A DNA stretch of 64,000 nt, taken from the NCBI GenBank assembly GCA_028288705.1, contig JAQBNH010000006.1:62001-126000 (forward strand). Direction: 5' to 3'. The notes under the pieces were generated by a model that did no database searches, was not told the DNA's origin, and saw nothing but the letters and a program-made list of their open reading frames with translations. Position numbers and translations under genes: made by a program. Position 1 is the first letter of the stretch. The number at the start of each line of letters is the position of its first letter. Origin of the DNA: Ferruginibacter sp. GTDB lineage: Bacteria; Bacteroidota; Bacteroidia; Chitinophagales; Chitinophagaceae. Shown here piece by piece: positions 8,450 to 16,596 of this stretch.

Positions 8450-8611
8450 ATGAAAGAAGAAAAAGTAAATAAGAAACCGATCGCTGAAGATGCAGCAGAT
8501 TTAAAGAAAGAACCAGCAAAAAAGGATGGGGTGAAGAAAGGGTACAACGAAAAAAATCCCACACAACCGCAAGGCGCATTTCCGGCAGATAATCAAAAGG
8601 ACAAAGCCTGA
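8450..8611 (+). CDS. Small charged protein, 53 aa
   Basis: An ATG-initiated frame of 53 codons. The product starts MKEEKVNKKPIAEDAADLKK, is dominated by Lys, Glu, Asp and Ala, has no hydrophobic segment and ends GAFPADNQKDKA, so it is probably disordered and cytoplasmic. Its stop codon abuts, base to base, the end of the convergent adenosyltransferase gene. The composition (many AAA and GAA codons with no stops) and tight fit between tRNA terminator and neighbour favour a real small gene, but I recognise no family and chance is possible. Confidence 0.5.
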   Translation: MKEEKVNKKPIAEDAADLKKEPAKKDGVKKGYNEKNPTQPQGAFPADNQKDKA

Positions 8612-9178
8612 TTATTTACTGATACGTGGCTGCCACGGAATTTCCGGTGCATGTAAAAGTTGCGCGACGTAGCGGGAAAGGACAAATAAATAATCACTTA
8701 ACCGGTTTAAATATTTGATCACGAGCGGATCTACAAATTGATCGTGTTGCTGCAGCAAAACGCAGTGCCGTTCTGCCCTTCGGCAAACGCAGCGCGCTAT
8801 GTGCAATGAAGAAACAGTTATATGTCCACCAGGTAAAATAAACGACTTCATAGCAGGTAACATTTCGTCCATCCTGTCCATCTCCTTTTCCAGTAATGTA
8901 ATATCGCCTTCGTGCAGATCAGGAATTTTCATCAGGGGTTCCTTTTCCGGATCGCAGGCCAAGGATGATCCAATGGTGAAGAGTCGATCCTGGATCTCGC
9001 TCAATTGCTTGTGGCTAATATCATCTTCAATCTGATCATTTACCAGCCCGATATAGGAATTCAGTTCATCCACCGTGCCATAGCACTCAATGCGCAGGTC
9101 GCTTTTAAATACCTTCGTTCCACCAATCAGGCTTGTTTTGCCGGCATCGCCTGTTTTTGTATAAATTCTAAAAGCCAT
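8612..9178 (-). CDS. Cob(I)yrinic acid a,c-diamide adenosyltransferase, PduO type
   Basis: A 188-residue ATP:corrinoid adenosyltransferase. The N-terminal YTKTGDAGKTSLIGG is the ATP-binding segment of the PduO/MMAB class, and the C-terminal four-helix bundle carries RCVCRRAERHCV and YLNRLSDYLFVLSRYV, both typical. It transfers the 5'-deoxyadenosyl group of ATP to cob(I)alamin, supplying coenzyme B12. It is nine bases downstream of the ABC ATPase and in the same orientation, so it is likely in the gatC-ATPase-adenosyltransferase operon. No other B12 gene is in the window. Confidence 0.95.
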   Translation of the reverse strand: MAFRIYTKTGDAGKTSLIGGTKVFKSDLRIECYGTVDELNSYIGLVNDQIEDDISHKQLSEIQDRLFTIGSSLACDPEKEPLMKIPDLHEGDITLLEKEMDRMDEMLPAMKSFILPGGHITVSSLHIARCVCRRAERHCVLLQQHDQFVDPLVIKYLNRLSDYLFVLSRYVAQLLHAPEIPWQPRISK

Positions 9179-9187
9179 ATCGATAAT

Positions 9188-9904
9188 TTAAACCTGGAGC
9201 ATTGAAAGTGCCGGATGTTCATTTGTTTTATCTGTTTCCACAACACCATCCCGTAACCGGATGACACGATGTGCAAATGCAGAAATATCCTCCTCATGGG
9301 TTACAAGCACCACCGTATTTCCATCCGCCTGGATTTTTCCTAAAATATCCATGATTTCATAAGATGTTTTGGAATCCAGGTTACCCGTTGGCTCATCTGC
9401 CAGGATGATAGCCGGATCATTGATGAGTGCCCGGGCGATTGCGACACGCTGACATTGACCGCCACTTAGTTCATTGGGCTTATGGTGCATCCGGTCCTCC
9501 AGTTTCACCTTATGCAATACTGCAGCTGCGCGTTCAATGCGATCTTTTTTGGAGACACCGCTATAAATTAATGGGAGTGCAACATTTTCAGCTGCTGTTA
9601 ATCTTGGCAATAAATTAAACTGCTGAAAAACAAAACCGATTTCCTTGTTGCGTACTGCTGCCAGTTCATCATCGGCCATCCGGCTAACGTCTTTGCTGTT
9701 TAAAATATAACGTCCTCCTGTAGGTGAATCCAAACAACCAAGGATATTCATCAGGGTTGATTTCCCACTTCCGCTGGGACCCATTAAGGCTACATATTCA
9801 TTTTTAAAGATATCGAGCGAAATCCCTTTAAGTACAGGGAGTTCCTGCTTTCCGAGGTAATAACTTTTACGAATATGTTCGAGCTGCAAAATGGGTGTTA
9901 GCAT
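9188..9904 (-). CDS. ABC transporter ATPase, LolD/MacB type
   Basis: A 238-residue nucleotide-binding subunit. Walker A is GPSGSGKST (about residues 41-49), the Q-loop [12 protein letters not shown] follows, the signature is [15 protein letters not shown] and Walker B is [12 protein letters not shown], with the switch His in LVTHE. The EPTGNLD and short overall length place it among LolD, FtsE and MacB-like ATPases that power lipoprotein release or mechanotransmission by FtsX-fold partners. No permease is adjacent; the partner must be elsewhere. It lies 24 bases or so downstream of gatC. Confidence 0.93.
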   Translation of the reverse strand: MLTPILQLEHIRKSYYLGKQELPVLKGISLDIFKNEYVALMGPSGSGKSTLMNILGCLDSPTGGRYILNSKDVSRMADDELAAVRNKEIGFVFQQFNLLPRLTAAENVALPLIYSGVSKKDRIERAAAVLHKVKLEDRMHHKPNELSGGQCQRVAIARALINDPAIILADEPTGNLDSKTSYEIMDILGKIQADGNTVVLVTHEEDISAFAHRVIRLRDGVVETDKTNEHPALSMLQV

Positions 9905-9928
9905 ATATGCTTATTTATTTTGACTGGT

Positions 9929-10219
9929 TTATTTTTGGATGACTTTCGAAACAACAAAAAATTCCCCCGAACGAACACTGGCATTTTTTAGCGCAGCTTC
10001 GTTCCCGATATTCCCTCCGGCCTGGTCTTTCCTAAGCACGTTTACGGTGTTGCCGATATGTAATAACGGCGCCACTCCGGTTGTATCTACTTCCTCCATT
10101 TTTTGGATAAAGCCGATCATACGCTGAAGGTCTGTTTTGATGGATGATTTTTCCGCACCATTGAATTCAAGTCTTGCGAGTGTGGCCAATTTGTCGATCA
10201 TTCCATCAGTAACTTCCAT
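9929..10219 (-). CDS. gatC: Asp-tRNA(Asn)/Glu-tRNA(Gln) amidotransferase subunit C
   Basis: A 96-residue subunit C of the GatCAB complex, which converts mischarged Glu-tRNA(Gln) or Asp-tRNA(Asn) to the correct amide. The N-terminal helix IDKLATLARLEF, the middle RMIGFIQKMEEVDTTGVAP, and the LRKDQA segment are the family signatures. The frame opens with a TTG at 10222, but the ATG at 10219 gives the usual MEV start. gatA and gatB are not adjacent, which is common in this phylum. It probably heads the operon that includes the ABC ATPase. Confidence 0.93.
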   Translation of the reverse strand: MEVTDGMIDKLATLARLEFNGAEKSSIKTDLQRMIGFIQKMEEVDTTGVAPLLHIGNTVNVLRKDQAGGNIGNEAALKNASVRSGEFFVVSKVIQK

Positions 10220-10318
10220 CAAACAAAAATAAAGGTTTAGAATGACGAGCCGGGGCTTTTTTCTACAAGCGGCAGAGAAATAGCGCAGGCATAATTCACG
10301 ATAGCTGTTGAGTTTTGC

Positions 10319-10326
10319 TATCTTCG
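10319..10326 (+). promoter_or_regulatory. -7 promoter element (TATCTTCG) of trpS
   Basis: TATCTTCG matches the TAnnTTTG consensus of Bacteroidota promoters with one change and lies 20 bases before the trpS ATG, giving a short leader. No convincing -33 TTG was identified at the right distance. Confidence 0.5.
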
Positions 10327-10345
10327 CGGCTCTAAAAAAAATGTG

Positions 10346-11374
10346 ATGACTGACATGAAACCTGGTGCAGGCGCGAGTAAGAAAAAGACGGTAATGAGCG
10401 GAATTCGCCCGACCGGTTTTTTACACCTGGGAAATTATTTTGGCGCGATCAGGAACTACGTGAAAATGCAGGAAGAATACGATTGTTTTTTTATGGTGGC
10501 CGATCTTCATTCATTAACGACTCATCCAGACACTAAAGAACTAAAAACTAACGTGCATCGGGTACTCGCGGAAAACATTGCCTGCGGGTTAGATCCGGAA
10601 AAGGCCGCTTTGTTTTGCCAGAGTCACGTGTATGAAATATCGGAATTATATCTGTATCTGAATATGCTGGCTTATACCGGTGAACTGGAAAAGACCGTTA
10701 CTTTTAAGGACAAAATCAGGCAGCATCCTGAAAACGTAAATGCAGGGCTGCTTACCTACCCTGTATTGATGGCGGCTGATATTTTAATACACCGCGCAGG
10801 ATATGTTCCGGTGGGGAAAGACCAGGAGCAACACCTCGAAATGGCTCGCACATATGCAAAACGTTTTAACCATCGTTATGGCGAAATTTTTCCTGAGCCT
10901 GAGGCTTTCAATTTTGGTGAAAACCTGTTGAAGATCCCAAGCCTTGATGGCGGTGGAAAAATGAGTAAGAGTGAAAATCAGATGGCGACTTTATACCTGG
11001 CAGATGATGACGAAATGATCCGTAAGAAAATCATGAAGGCGAAAACGGATGCCGGTCCCGCCGAATTAAATTCTGTGAAGCCAGACTATATTGAGAATAT
11101 TTTCCAGCTCATGCAATTAGTGTCTGCACAGGATGTGATTGAAAAATTTGAAAGCGATTTCAATCATTGCAGTATTCGTTATGGAAATATGAAAAAGCAA
11201 CTCGCGGAAGATATGGTTCGTTTTATCAATCCGATCCGTCAGAAGGCCGCAGATATCATGATGGATGAAAAATACTTGCAGGAAGTGATGGAAAAAGGCG
11301 CCGAAAAAGCCAGGGTAAGTTCGGTTGCTACGATGAAAATGGTACGGGAAGCAAGTGGTTTAAATTATTTTTAA
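10346..11374 (+). CDS. trpS: Tryptophan-tRNA ligase
   Basis: Class Ic aminoacyl-tRNA synthetase of 342 residues that charges tRNA(Trp). The HIGH-type motif is HLGN in RPTGFLHLGNYFGA, and the KMSKS loop is exact (GGKMSKSENQ, about residue 207-216). The Rossmann fold and the C-terminal anticodon-binding helices are complete. The open frame begins with a GTG at 10343, but the ATG at 10346 is preferred. The gene is divergent from gatC. Confidence 0.96.
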   Translation: MTDMKPGAGASKKKTVMSGIRPTGFLHLGNYFGAIRNYVKMQEEYDCFFMVADLHSLTTHPDTKELKTNVHRVLAENIACGLDPEKAALFCQSHVYEISELYLYLNMLAYTGELEKTVTFKDKIRQHPENVNAGLLTYPVLMAADILIHRAGYVPVGKDQEQHLEMARTYAKRFNHRYGEIFPEPEAFNFGENLLKIPSLDGGGKMSKSENQMATLYLADDDEMIRKKIMKAKTDAGPAELNSVKPDYIENIFQLMQLVSAQDVIEKFESDFNHCSIRYGNMKKQLAEDMVRFINPIRQKAADIMMDEKYLQEVMEKGAEKARVSSVATMKMVREASGLNYF

Positions 11375-11450
11375 AATACCCTCGCTACAACAATATTTTA
11401 CTTTACTTTAGACGTTCGCGCAGTAAGAACCGCGCATTGAATTTATTATT

Positions 11451-12086
11451 ATGGCCAAGACGAGGAAACCAAAACATATCGCTATTGCAGGGAATATCGG
11501 TGCCGGAAAAACTACACTTACCGAAATGCTGAGCAAGCATTATAAATGGATTCCGCAGTTTGAAGATGTAGACCATAATCCATACCTGAACGACTTTTAC
11601 GAGGATATGCCGCGCTGGAGTTTCAACCTCCAGATCTATTTTTTGAACAGCCGTTTGAATCAGTTGCTGGAAATACATCGCGGTACCGAAACCGTAATTC
11701 AGGACAGGACTATTTATGAAGATGCCAATATTTTTGCACCTAATCTTCATGATATGGGATTAATGGGGAAAAGGGATTTCGAAAATTATTATACATTTTT
11801 TGAAACGTTGAAGTCGATGGTACAGCCCCCGGATCTGTTGATTTATTTAAAAGCATCAGTGCCGACATTAGTGGCGCAGATTCAAAAAAGAGGCCGCGAA
11901 TATGAAGAAAATATTCGGTTGGATTATTTAAAAAAGCTGAATGATTTTTATAACACCTGGATTGAAAGTTATAAAGAAGGGCCGTTATTAATTATCGATG
12001 CAGACAATAATAAGTTTGCAGAAAATGATGAACATCTTGGACAAATCATCAACAAAATTGACTCGCAGCTGTTTGGCTTGTTTTAG
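11451..12086 (+). CDS. Deoxynucleoside kinase (deoxyadenosine/deoxycytidine kinase family)
   Basis: A 211-residue P-loop kinase of nucleotide salvage. The P-loop is GNIGAGKTT (about residues 14-22); the substrate-side motifs are EDVDHNPYLNDFYEDMPRW (about 38-56) and QDRTIYEDANIF, with the DR-[ST] motif; the lid is QKRGREYEE. It phosphorylates deoxynucleosides using ATP; base preference cannot be read from sequence. The stop codon overlaps that of the convergent response regulator by four bases, with no terminator between them. Confidence 0.92.
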   Translation: MAKTRKPKHIAIAGNIGAGKTTLTEMLSKHYKWIPQFEDVDHNPYLNDFYEDMPRWSFNLQIYFLNSRLNQLLEIHRGTETVIQDRTIYEDANIFAPNLHDMGLMGKRDFENYYTFFETLKSMVQPPDLLIYLKASVPTLVAQIQKRGREYEENIRLDYLKKLNDFYNTWIESYKEGPLLIIDADNNKFAENDEHLGQIINKIDSQLFGLF

Positions 12087-12739
12087 TCGATCAGCTGATT
12101 TTTCATTGCATAAAAAACCAGTCCTACAGAGTTTTTTACCCCAAATCTCTCCATTAATCTGTCTTTGATTGCTTCTACCGTACGGGCGCTGATTCCCATT
12201 TTCAGGGCGATTTCCGTTGCGGTAAATTCCATACACACCAGCGTAAGCACTTCTTTTTCCCGTTCACTTAAAACGACTTCGGTGGTAAGTGATGGATTAA
12301 ATTTTTGCTTGCTGTAATTCTTTTTTATCAAGACTTTATTTACAAAGGGATTCAGGTAAAATCCAGTCCGCATTACGTCCATAACGGCGCGTTTAATTTC
12401 GGCCGGATCAGTACTTTTCAAAAGATAGCCAGCCGCACCGCAGTCCATGAGGTGACCCACGAAACGTTCGTCCTCATACATCGTGAGGATGATAACGCGA
12501 ATATTGGGGTAGGTTTTTGTGATGAGCTTAGTAGCATCAATACCATCTTTGATCGGCATTTTTAAATCACAAAGAATAACATCCGGTTGAGCCTCGGGAA
12601 TTTTTTGCAGCAGGTCTTCGCCATTATCGGCTTCCATAATAAAGCGAATATTGGTGTACGGCCGCATGGAAAGGATCACGCCCTTCCTGAAAATCTTGTG
12701 GTCGTCGGCAATAGCTACTTTAATTTGATCGGGAAACAT
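12083..12739 (-). CDS. Response regulator, NarL/FixJ family
   Basis: A 218-residue two-component regulator. The receiver domain (1-125) has the acidic pair after VAIADD, the phospho-acceptor Asp in ILCDLKMPIKDG, the Thr in ILTMYE and the Lys in LLKSTD. The C-terminal LuxR-type helix-turn-helix (about 150-215) has LSEREKEVLTLV and SARTVEAIKDRL. It lies 72 bases downstream of the histidine kinase on the same strand and is its probable partner. A close relative lies at 14967. Confidence 0.94.
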   Translation of the reverse strand: MFPDQIKVAIADDHKIFRKGVILSMRPYTNIRFIMEADNGEDLLQKIPEAQPDVILCDLKMPIKDGIDATKLITKTYPNIRVIILTMYEDERFVGHLMDCGAAGYLLKSTDPAEIKRAVMDVMRTGFYLNPFVNKVLIKKNYSKQKFNPSLTTEVVLSEREKEVLTLVCMEFTATEIALKMGISARTVEAIKDRLMERFGVKNSVGLVFYAMKNQLID

Positions 12740-12811
12740 ATTTTTATGGAACGTAAAATCGGCTTATAGATGATGATCGATTCGTATAAAATTAAGGAAT
12801 TCGTCAGAATA

Positions 12812-13645
12812 CTAAAGGATAGATTCTTTGGGTATTTCTAAGGTCACTTTGTAATAGGTATGGCTAGAGTCTATTTCAAAAAGTATGCGGCCGTTTAAAA
12901 CCTTAATCCGGCTGGCAATATTTTTCAGTCCAAGGCCGTGTGAATTTTGATTTAGTTTCTCAAATTCAGATTGCACGATACCTTTCCCATCATGGTGAAG
13001 CCGTATATATAGGTTGTTGTTACTTGCGTTTTGCGTGAGGTGAATGAATGCGGCGTTACTGTGTTTAATGATATTGTTCACCAGTTCCTGCACAACGCGG
13101 AATACTAGGAGTTCCTGATCTACCTTCAGGCGCTGACGATAATCATGAAATCTGGCGCTGGCATTTATACTACCACTTCCGCTGATTTTTTGAAAGAGAT
13201 CGGTTGTGGCACTTTCCAAACCAAAGTTTTTTAAAGTTGGCGGCATCAGGCTATGGCTGATGTTGCGGATCAGAAGAATGGCGTCATCAATAATTTGCTT
13301 TGCGCTGAATATGCTTTGTATCTGCTGGGCTTTTTCCTGGTTAACGAGATTTTCATTCAGGTATAGACGGGCTGTGGCTAATAAAGGGCCTGCATCATCA
13401 TGAAGGTCAGCAGCAATTCTCTGACGTTCTTCTTCCTGGAAACGGATGCTGGCATTCAAATAGATTTGTTGTTTTTCCGACTCTAGCCTCTTCATCTGTA
13501 TATGGTAGCGGATAACCTTACGCTGGTGCATGATCACGAACACGATAATTCCAATGGCCAACGTGATCATACCGATAGAGCCTAGAAACATAAGCCTTGA
13601 TACGTCGGAGGTCTCTTGAGCCTGTAAAAAAAATATTGCTGGCAC
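12812..13645 (-). CDS. Sensor histidine kinase, HisKA_3 type, with minimal sensor
   Basis: A 277-residue kinase starting at GTG, which overlaps the previous gene's TAG by one base. One membrane helix is seen at about 18-40 (LMFLGSIGMITLAIGIIVFVI), then a short linker, the dimerisation segment with phospho-acceptor His (EEERQRIAADLHDDAG), and an ATPase domain with the N-box NNIIKHSNA, HDGKGI and GLGLKNIASR. This is the NarX/DesK class that pairs with NarL-type regulators. There is no periplasmic or PAS/GAF sensor domain, so input must come through the membrane helix or another protein. The coupled upstream membrane protein is the obvious candidate. Confidence 0.92.
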   Translation of the reverse strand: MPAIFFLQAQETSDVSRLMFLGSIGMITLAIGIIVFVIMHQRKVIRYHIQMKRLESEKQQIYLNASIRFQEEERQRIAADLHDDAGPLLATARLYLNENLVNQEKAQQIQSIFSAKQIIDDAILLIRNISHSLMPPTLKNFGLESATTDLFQKISGSGSINASARFHDYRQRLKVDQELLVFRVVQELVNNIIKHSNAAFIHLTQNASNNNLYIRLHHDGKGIVQSEFEKLNQNSHGLGLKNIASRIKVLNGRILFEIDSSHTYYKVTLEIPKESIL

Positions 13646-14241
13646 TAATTGTTAGAGTTAGTTAGGGTAAAATCGTCCATTTTCAAATCCTTAGGAATCA
13701 GCAGTTCTTCATCCGTACCTGCTTCTTCCCTTTCATTTGCTAGAAACGCCAGACTCAACAATATATTTTTTGACACGGTAACTAAAGTGTAAATAATTAT
13801 CATTTGTTTCCGAAACCCCTCATCTACGCTAGACTGGTTAAAAACCAGAAAGAAAAAATTTCCGGTAAAATAAAAGAATAATCCAACGCAAATCCAAAAG
13901 GTAATTGACTGGTATAGCGGGTAGATGAATACGGTTTTCATTTTTTCATAAAAAAAATAAATTATGAAAATGATGAAAGCCATGAATTCTATTAAAAAAG
14001 GACCATTGCTGAACTGGTTAGTACCATTACGGCCAAAAATTATCGCGGAAAAAATATAAAAAGGAAGTATAGATATAATAATGACTTTTTTCGCTAGTTT
14101 GTTGAGGTAAAGAGAATTTAGAAAGAATGAAAACAAGGTATATTCTACAATTCCATACAACATAATTATTACATAATATGATTGTTTAGACTTGAAATAA
14201 TAAAGAGCAAGTAAGCTTGATGACGTGGATATCGCCAACAT
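13645..14241 (-). CDS. Polytopic membrane protein coupled to the histidine kinase; start uncertain
   Basis: As drawn from the first ATG (14241) the product has 198 residues and six hydrophobic helices, with a polar C-terminal tail (about 165-198). I recognise no family. The frame stays open upstream for 40 more codons, to a stop at 14365-14367. That stretch encodes another hydrophobic helix (FFTEFLPLIFCIIFF) followed by basic residues KKINTKSLK, giving seven helices in all. The longer form has no ATG, GTG or TTG; only CTG (14358) or ATT (14361) could start it. The stop overlaps the kinase GTG by one base, so the two are translated together and probably form one sensor unit. Confidence 0.72.
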   Translation of the reverse strand: MLAISTSSSLLALYYFKSKQSYYVIIMLYGIVEYTLFSFFLNSLYLNKLAKKVIIISILPFYIFSAIIFGRNGTNQFSNGPFLIEFMAFIIFIIYFFYEKMKTVFIYPLYQSITFWICVGLFFYFTGNFFFLVFNQSSVDEGFRKQMIIIYTLVTVSKNILLSLAFLANEREEAGTDEELLIPKDLKMDDFTLTNSNN

Positions 14242-14663
14242 GATTGCGTAAACGAAAAAAACCTTTAAAGATTTTGTATTAATTTTTTTGAAAAAAATAA
14301 TACAAAATATTAAAGGTAAAAATTCAGTAAAAAAAGTAATGTTAGAAAGATTTTTCAGAATTAGTTAGATTTTGCTTCCAAAAGTAACTAACTCAAAATC
14401 AAAATCAAAATTTACTTGAATTACAAACTTGAAATAATAGTTTCTAGAAAATTATAAATCGCTGATAACATTGGATAATTTTTGTGGTTATGATTAAATA
14501 TCAATGCGAACTTCACTTTTATCAGTTCCACCGGCAAGGGCTTCAAAACGAAAGTTAAACTTTCAATAAGGAGAAAAACAAGCCTGACAGAGGGTTTTAT
14601 CTAAACTAAAGGAGAAAAACACCCAAAAAAGTTAAGTAAAAGCCCTAGTCAAAAATAGTAATT

Positions 14664-14685
14664 TTACTATATAGTTATATAGTAA
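14664..14685. promoter_or_regulatory. Perfect inverted repeat, operator-like
   Basis: TTACTATATA and TATATAGTAA are perfect reverse complements separated by GT. The arms contain no GC clamp, so it is a poor RNA terminator and a better candidate for a dimeric regulator site. It lies 282 bases upstream of the second response regulator. Confidence 0.5.
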
Positions 14686-14809
14686 CTTTACGCCGTTAAA
14701 TTACCTGATATGTCGTTTAGTCTGCGATTTTTGACCATTTTTAAATGACTTATCCGGTAAATGTTACATTAAGCCGTTAAAAAGGGGGATAGCATGACCT
14801 TTTTAGAAG

Positions 14810-14828
14810 CAATTACTGACAGTAATTG
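14810..14828. promoter_or_regulatory. Perfect 19-base inverted repeat, operator-like
   Basis: CAATTACTG-A-CAGTAATTG is a perfect dyad with a one-base centre, lying 138 bases upstream of the response regulator ATG. No T-run follows, so it is not a terminator. The size and symmetry fit a NarL-type dimer site. Confidence 0.55.
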
Positions 14829-14966
14829 TACTTAGTAAGTTTTCAGTTAGACCTGAATAATTATTTCGAAAAACGTTGTTCGCAAAGTTTCAATTAATGC
14901 AACAACCAAAATTTTTATCAATATAAACCTGTAAATTGGCAAAGTTTTATAACCACTATCTACAAA

Positions 14967-15632
14967 ATGTCTACTGAGAATCTGATTAAAATTGCCATCG
15001 CTGACGACCACAAAATTTTTCGGGATGGAATAAAGATGGCGCTTTCAGGAAAATCCAACCTTAAAATGCTTTGGGAAGCAGAAGATGGTAAGGATATGAT
15101 GCACAAAATTGCCATCAAAAAGCCAGATGTCCTATTGATGGATATCAGGATGCCAGAAATAGACGGCATTAACGGTATTCAGTTGATCAGGAAAGAATTT
15201 GAAGACATAAAAATCATCGTTCTTACGATGTACGACGACCAGCAAATGATCAGCAAAATGATGGAAATGGGTGCAAACGCCTATCTGACTAAAACAACAG
15301 ATCCGGAAGAAATATATGAGGCCATACTCACATGCATGAATGACGACTTTTATTTTAATGAACTGGTTAATAAAGCGGTAATGGGCCGCCTCATGCAGAA
15401 AAAGAACGTCCGGCAACATTATGGCACAAACACTCCTGTTAACTTTAATGAGAAGGAAGTGAAAATCCTTCAGCTATTGTCGGAAGATAAAACTACCGAA
15501 GAAATCTCTAAAATTATTTTCCTGAGTCCGCGCACCATCGAAACTATTCGACAGAACATGAAGACCAAAGTAAACGCAAAAACAATTGGTGGTTTATTAA
15601 TGTACGGTATGCGAAACAAAATTATTGAGTAG
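14967..15632 (+). CDS. Response regulator, NarL/FixJ family (second copy)
   Basis: A 221-residue regulator close in sequence to the one at 12083-12739. Receiver residues are the Asp pair in IAIADDHKIF, the phospho-acceptor in LLMDIRMPEIDG, Thr in VLTMYDD and Lys in LTKTTD. The LuxR-type helix-turn-helix is at about 155-215 (FNEKEVKILQLLSE, SPRTIETIRQNM). It is divergent from the membrane-protein/kinase genes. With one kinase and two regulators nearby, either both answer the same kinase or this one has a distant partner. Confidence 0.94.
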   Translation: MSTENLIKIAIADDHKIFRDGIKMALSGKSNLKMLWEAEDGKDMMHKIAIKKPDVLLMDIRMPEIDGINGIQLIRKEFEDIKIIVLTMYDDQQMISKMMEMGANAYLTKTTDPEEIYEAILTCMNDDFYFNELVNKAVMGRLMQKKNVRQHYGTNTPVNFNEKEVKILQLLSEDKTTEEISKIIFLSPRTIETIRQNMKTKVNAKTIGGLLMYGMRNKIIE

Positions 15633-15637
15633 TATTC

Positions 15638-15662
15638 AGAGACCCGAAGTCCTCTTTTTTGA
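15638..15662 (+). terminator. Probable weak terminator after the response regulator
   Basis: AGAGAC and GT-C-CTCT can form a stem of six pairs with one bulged C, followed by six T residues. It lies six bases after the stop codon. Confidence 0.45.
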
Positions 15663-15700
15663 TTAGGTTGATTTTGATCGTTCTTTTCAATGTCATTTCC

Positions 15701-15708
15701 TAAATTTG
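15701..15708 (+). promoter_or_regulatory. -7 promoter element (TAAATTTG) of the YebC gene
   Basis: TAAATTTG is an exact match to TAnnTTTG, 45 bases before the ATG of the YebC-like gene. A TTG occurs 25 bases upstream, slightly farther than the usual -33 spacing. Confidence 0.55.
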
Positions 15709-15752
15709 CATCCCTTCACAACCTGGAGCAGTTAAAACGCATATTATAATTT

Positions 15753-16463
15753 ATGGGACGGATTTTTGAAGTACGGAAAAGTGCCATGTTTGCCCGTTGG
15801 GACAAGATGGCAAAAAACTTTACCAGGATTGGTAAAGAAATAGCAATTGCAGTTAAGGCTGCGGGTCCTGATCCCGACAATAACCCCGCTCTTCGTCGCT
15901 GTTACCTTAACGCAAAAGCTTGCAACATGCCCAAAGACAGGGTTGAAGCTGCGATCAAAAGGGCGATGGGTAAAGATACCAGTACCTACGAAGAAATCAC
16001 GTACGAAGGATATGCTCCCCATGGAGTTGCCGTATTGGTTGAAACGGCAACGGACAATTCCACCCGTACTGTAGCAAATGTTCGTATGCACTTTACTAAA
16101 GGTCAGGGAGCACTTGGAACCAGTGGCAGCGTAGCTTTCACGTTCACTCGCATGGGTGAATTTAAAATAAAGAATACCGGGTTAAACACGGATGACCTGG
16201 AACTTGAATTAATCGACTATGGCCTGGAAGAAATTGGAGAAGACAGCGAGGGAAATATAATCATCCGCACAACTTTTACAGAATTCGGGCATATGGCAAA
16301 AGCACTGGAAGAGCGTGGTTTCGAAGTTATAACGGCTGAATTAACAAGGATTCCCACCACCACGGTAGAATTAGGAGAAGAAGAATCTAACGATGTACTG
16401 AAGTTAGTCGATCGCCTGGAACAAGACGAGGACGTCCAAAAAGTTTACTATAACCTCAAATGA
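15753..16463 (+). CDS. YebC/PmpR family DNA-binding regulator
   Basis: A 236-residue member of the YebC family of transcription or translation regulators. The N-terminal domain has the family segment [18 protein letters not shown]; the middle carries [21 protein letters not shown] and [21 protein letters not shown], and the C-terminal domain is complete. The N-terminus deviates from the usual AGHSKWANIKHRK, reading [14 protein letters not shown], as in the Bacteroidota subgroup. Cytoplasmic. It is monocistronic, bounded by its own -7 element and terminator. Confidence 0.94.
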   Translation: MGRIFEVRKSAMFARWDKMAKNFTRIGKEIAIAVKAAGPDPDNNPALRRCYLNAKACNMPKDRVEAAIKRAMGKDTSTYEEITYEGYAPHGVAVLVETATDNSTRTVANVRMHFTKGQGALGTSGSVAFTFTRMGEFKIKNTGLNTDDLELELIDYGLEEIGEDSEGNIIIRTTFTEFGHMAKALEERGFEVITAELTRIPTTTVELGEEESNDVLKLVDRLEQDEDVQKVYYNLK

Positions 16464-16484
16464 TCAATTAAATCTAAAATACTG

Positions 16485-16508
16485 AACCGCCTATGGGCGG
16501 TTTTTTTG
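16485..16508 (+). terminator. Terminator of the YebC gene
   Basis: AACCGCC and GGCGGTT pair around a TATG loop, followed by six more T residues; 22 bases after the stop codon. Confidence 0.88.
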
Positions 16509-16596
16509 TCTTAACTAAGGAACAACATTTTTTTTGCGTGTAATGGTTTTACTTTAAACTATTACGTCATATCTAAGTCGTAATAAAAACTACTGC

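Larger units (their letters stand above)
14362..14966. other. AT-rich non-coding region with two perfect dyads
   Basis: About 600 bases without a convincing gene, unusually long for this window. It holds a 22-base dyad at 14664-14685 and a 19-base dyad at 14810-14828, plus a CAAAAT repeated three times at 14394-14411. The longest ATG frame seen is about 21 codons. It lies between the divergent membrane-protein/kinase operon and the second response regulator and is probably their shared control region. Confidence 0.6.

Noticed and set aside
11375..11450. Search for a terminator between trpS and the deoxynucleoside kinase gene
   Set aside because: No stem with T-run was found; the two may be read through.
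14394..14411. CAAAAT repeated three times, considered as a repeat array
   Set aside because: Too short and low in complexity; no further copies or spacers, so no CRISPR or regulatory array.
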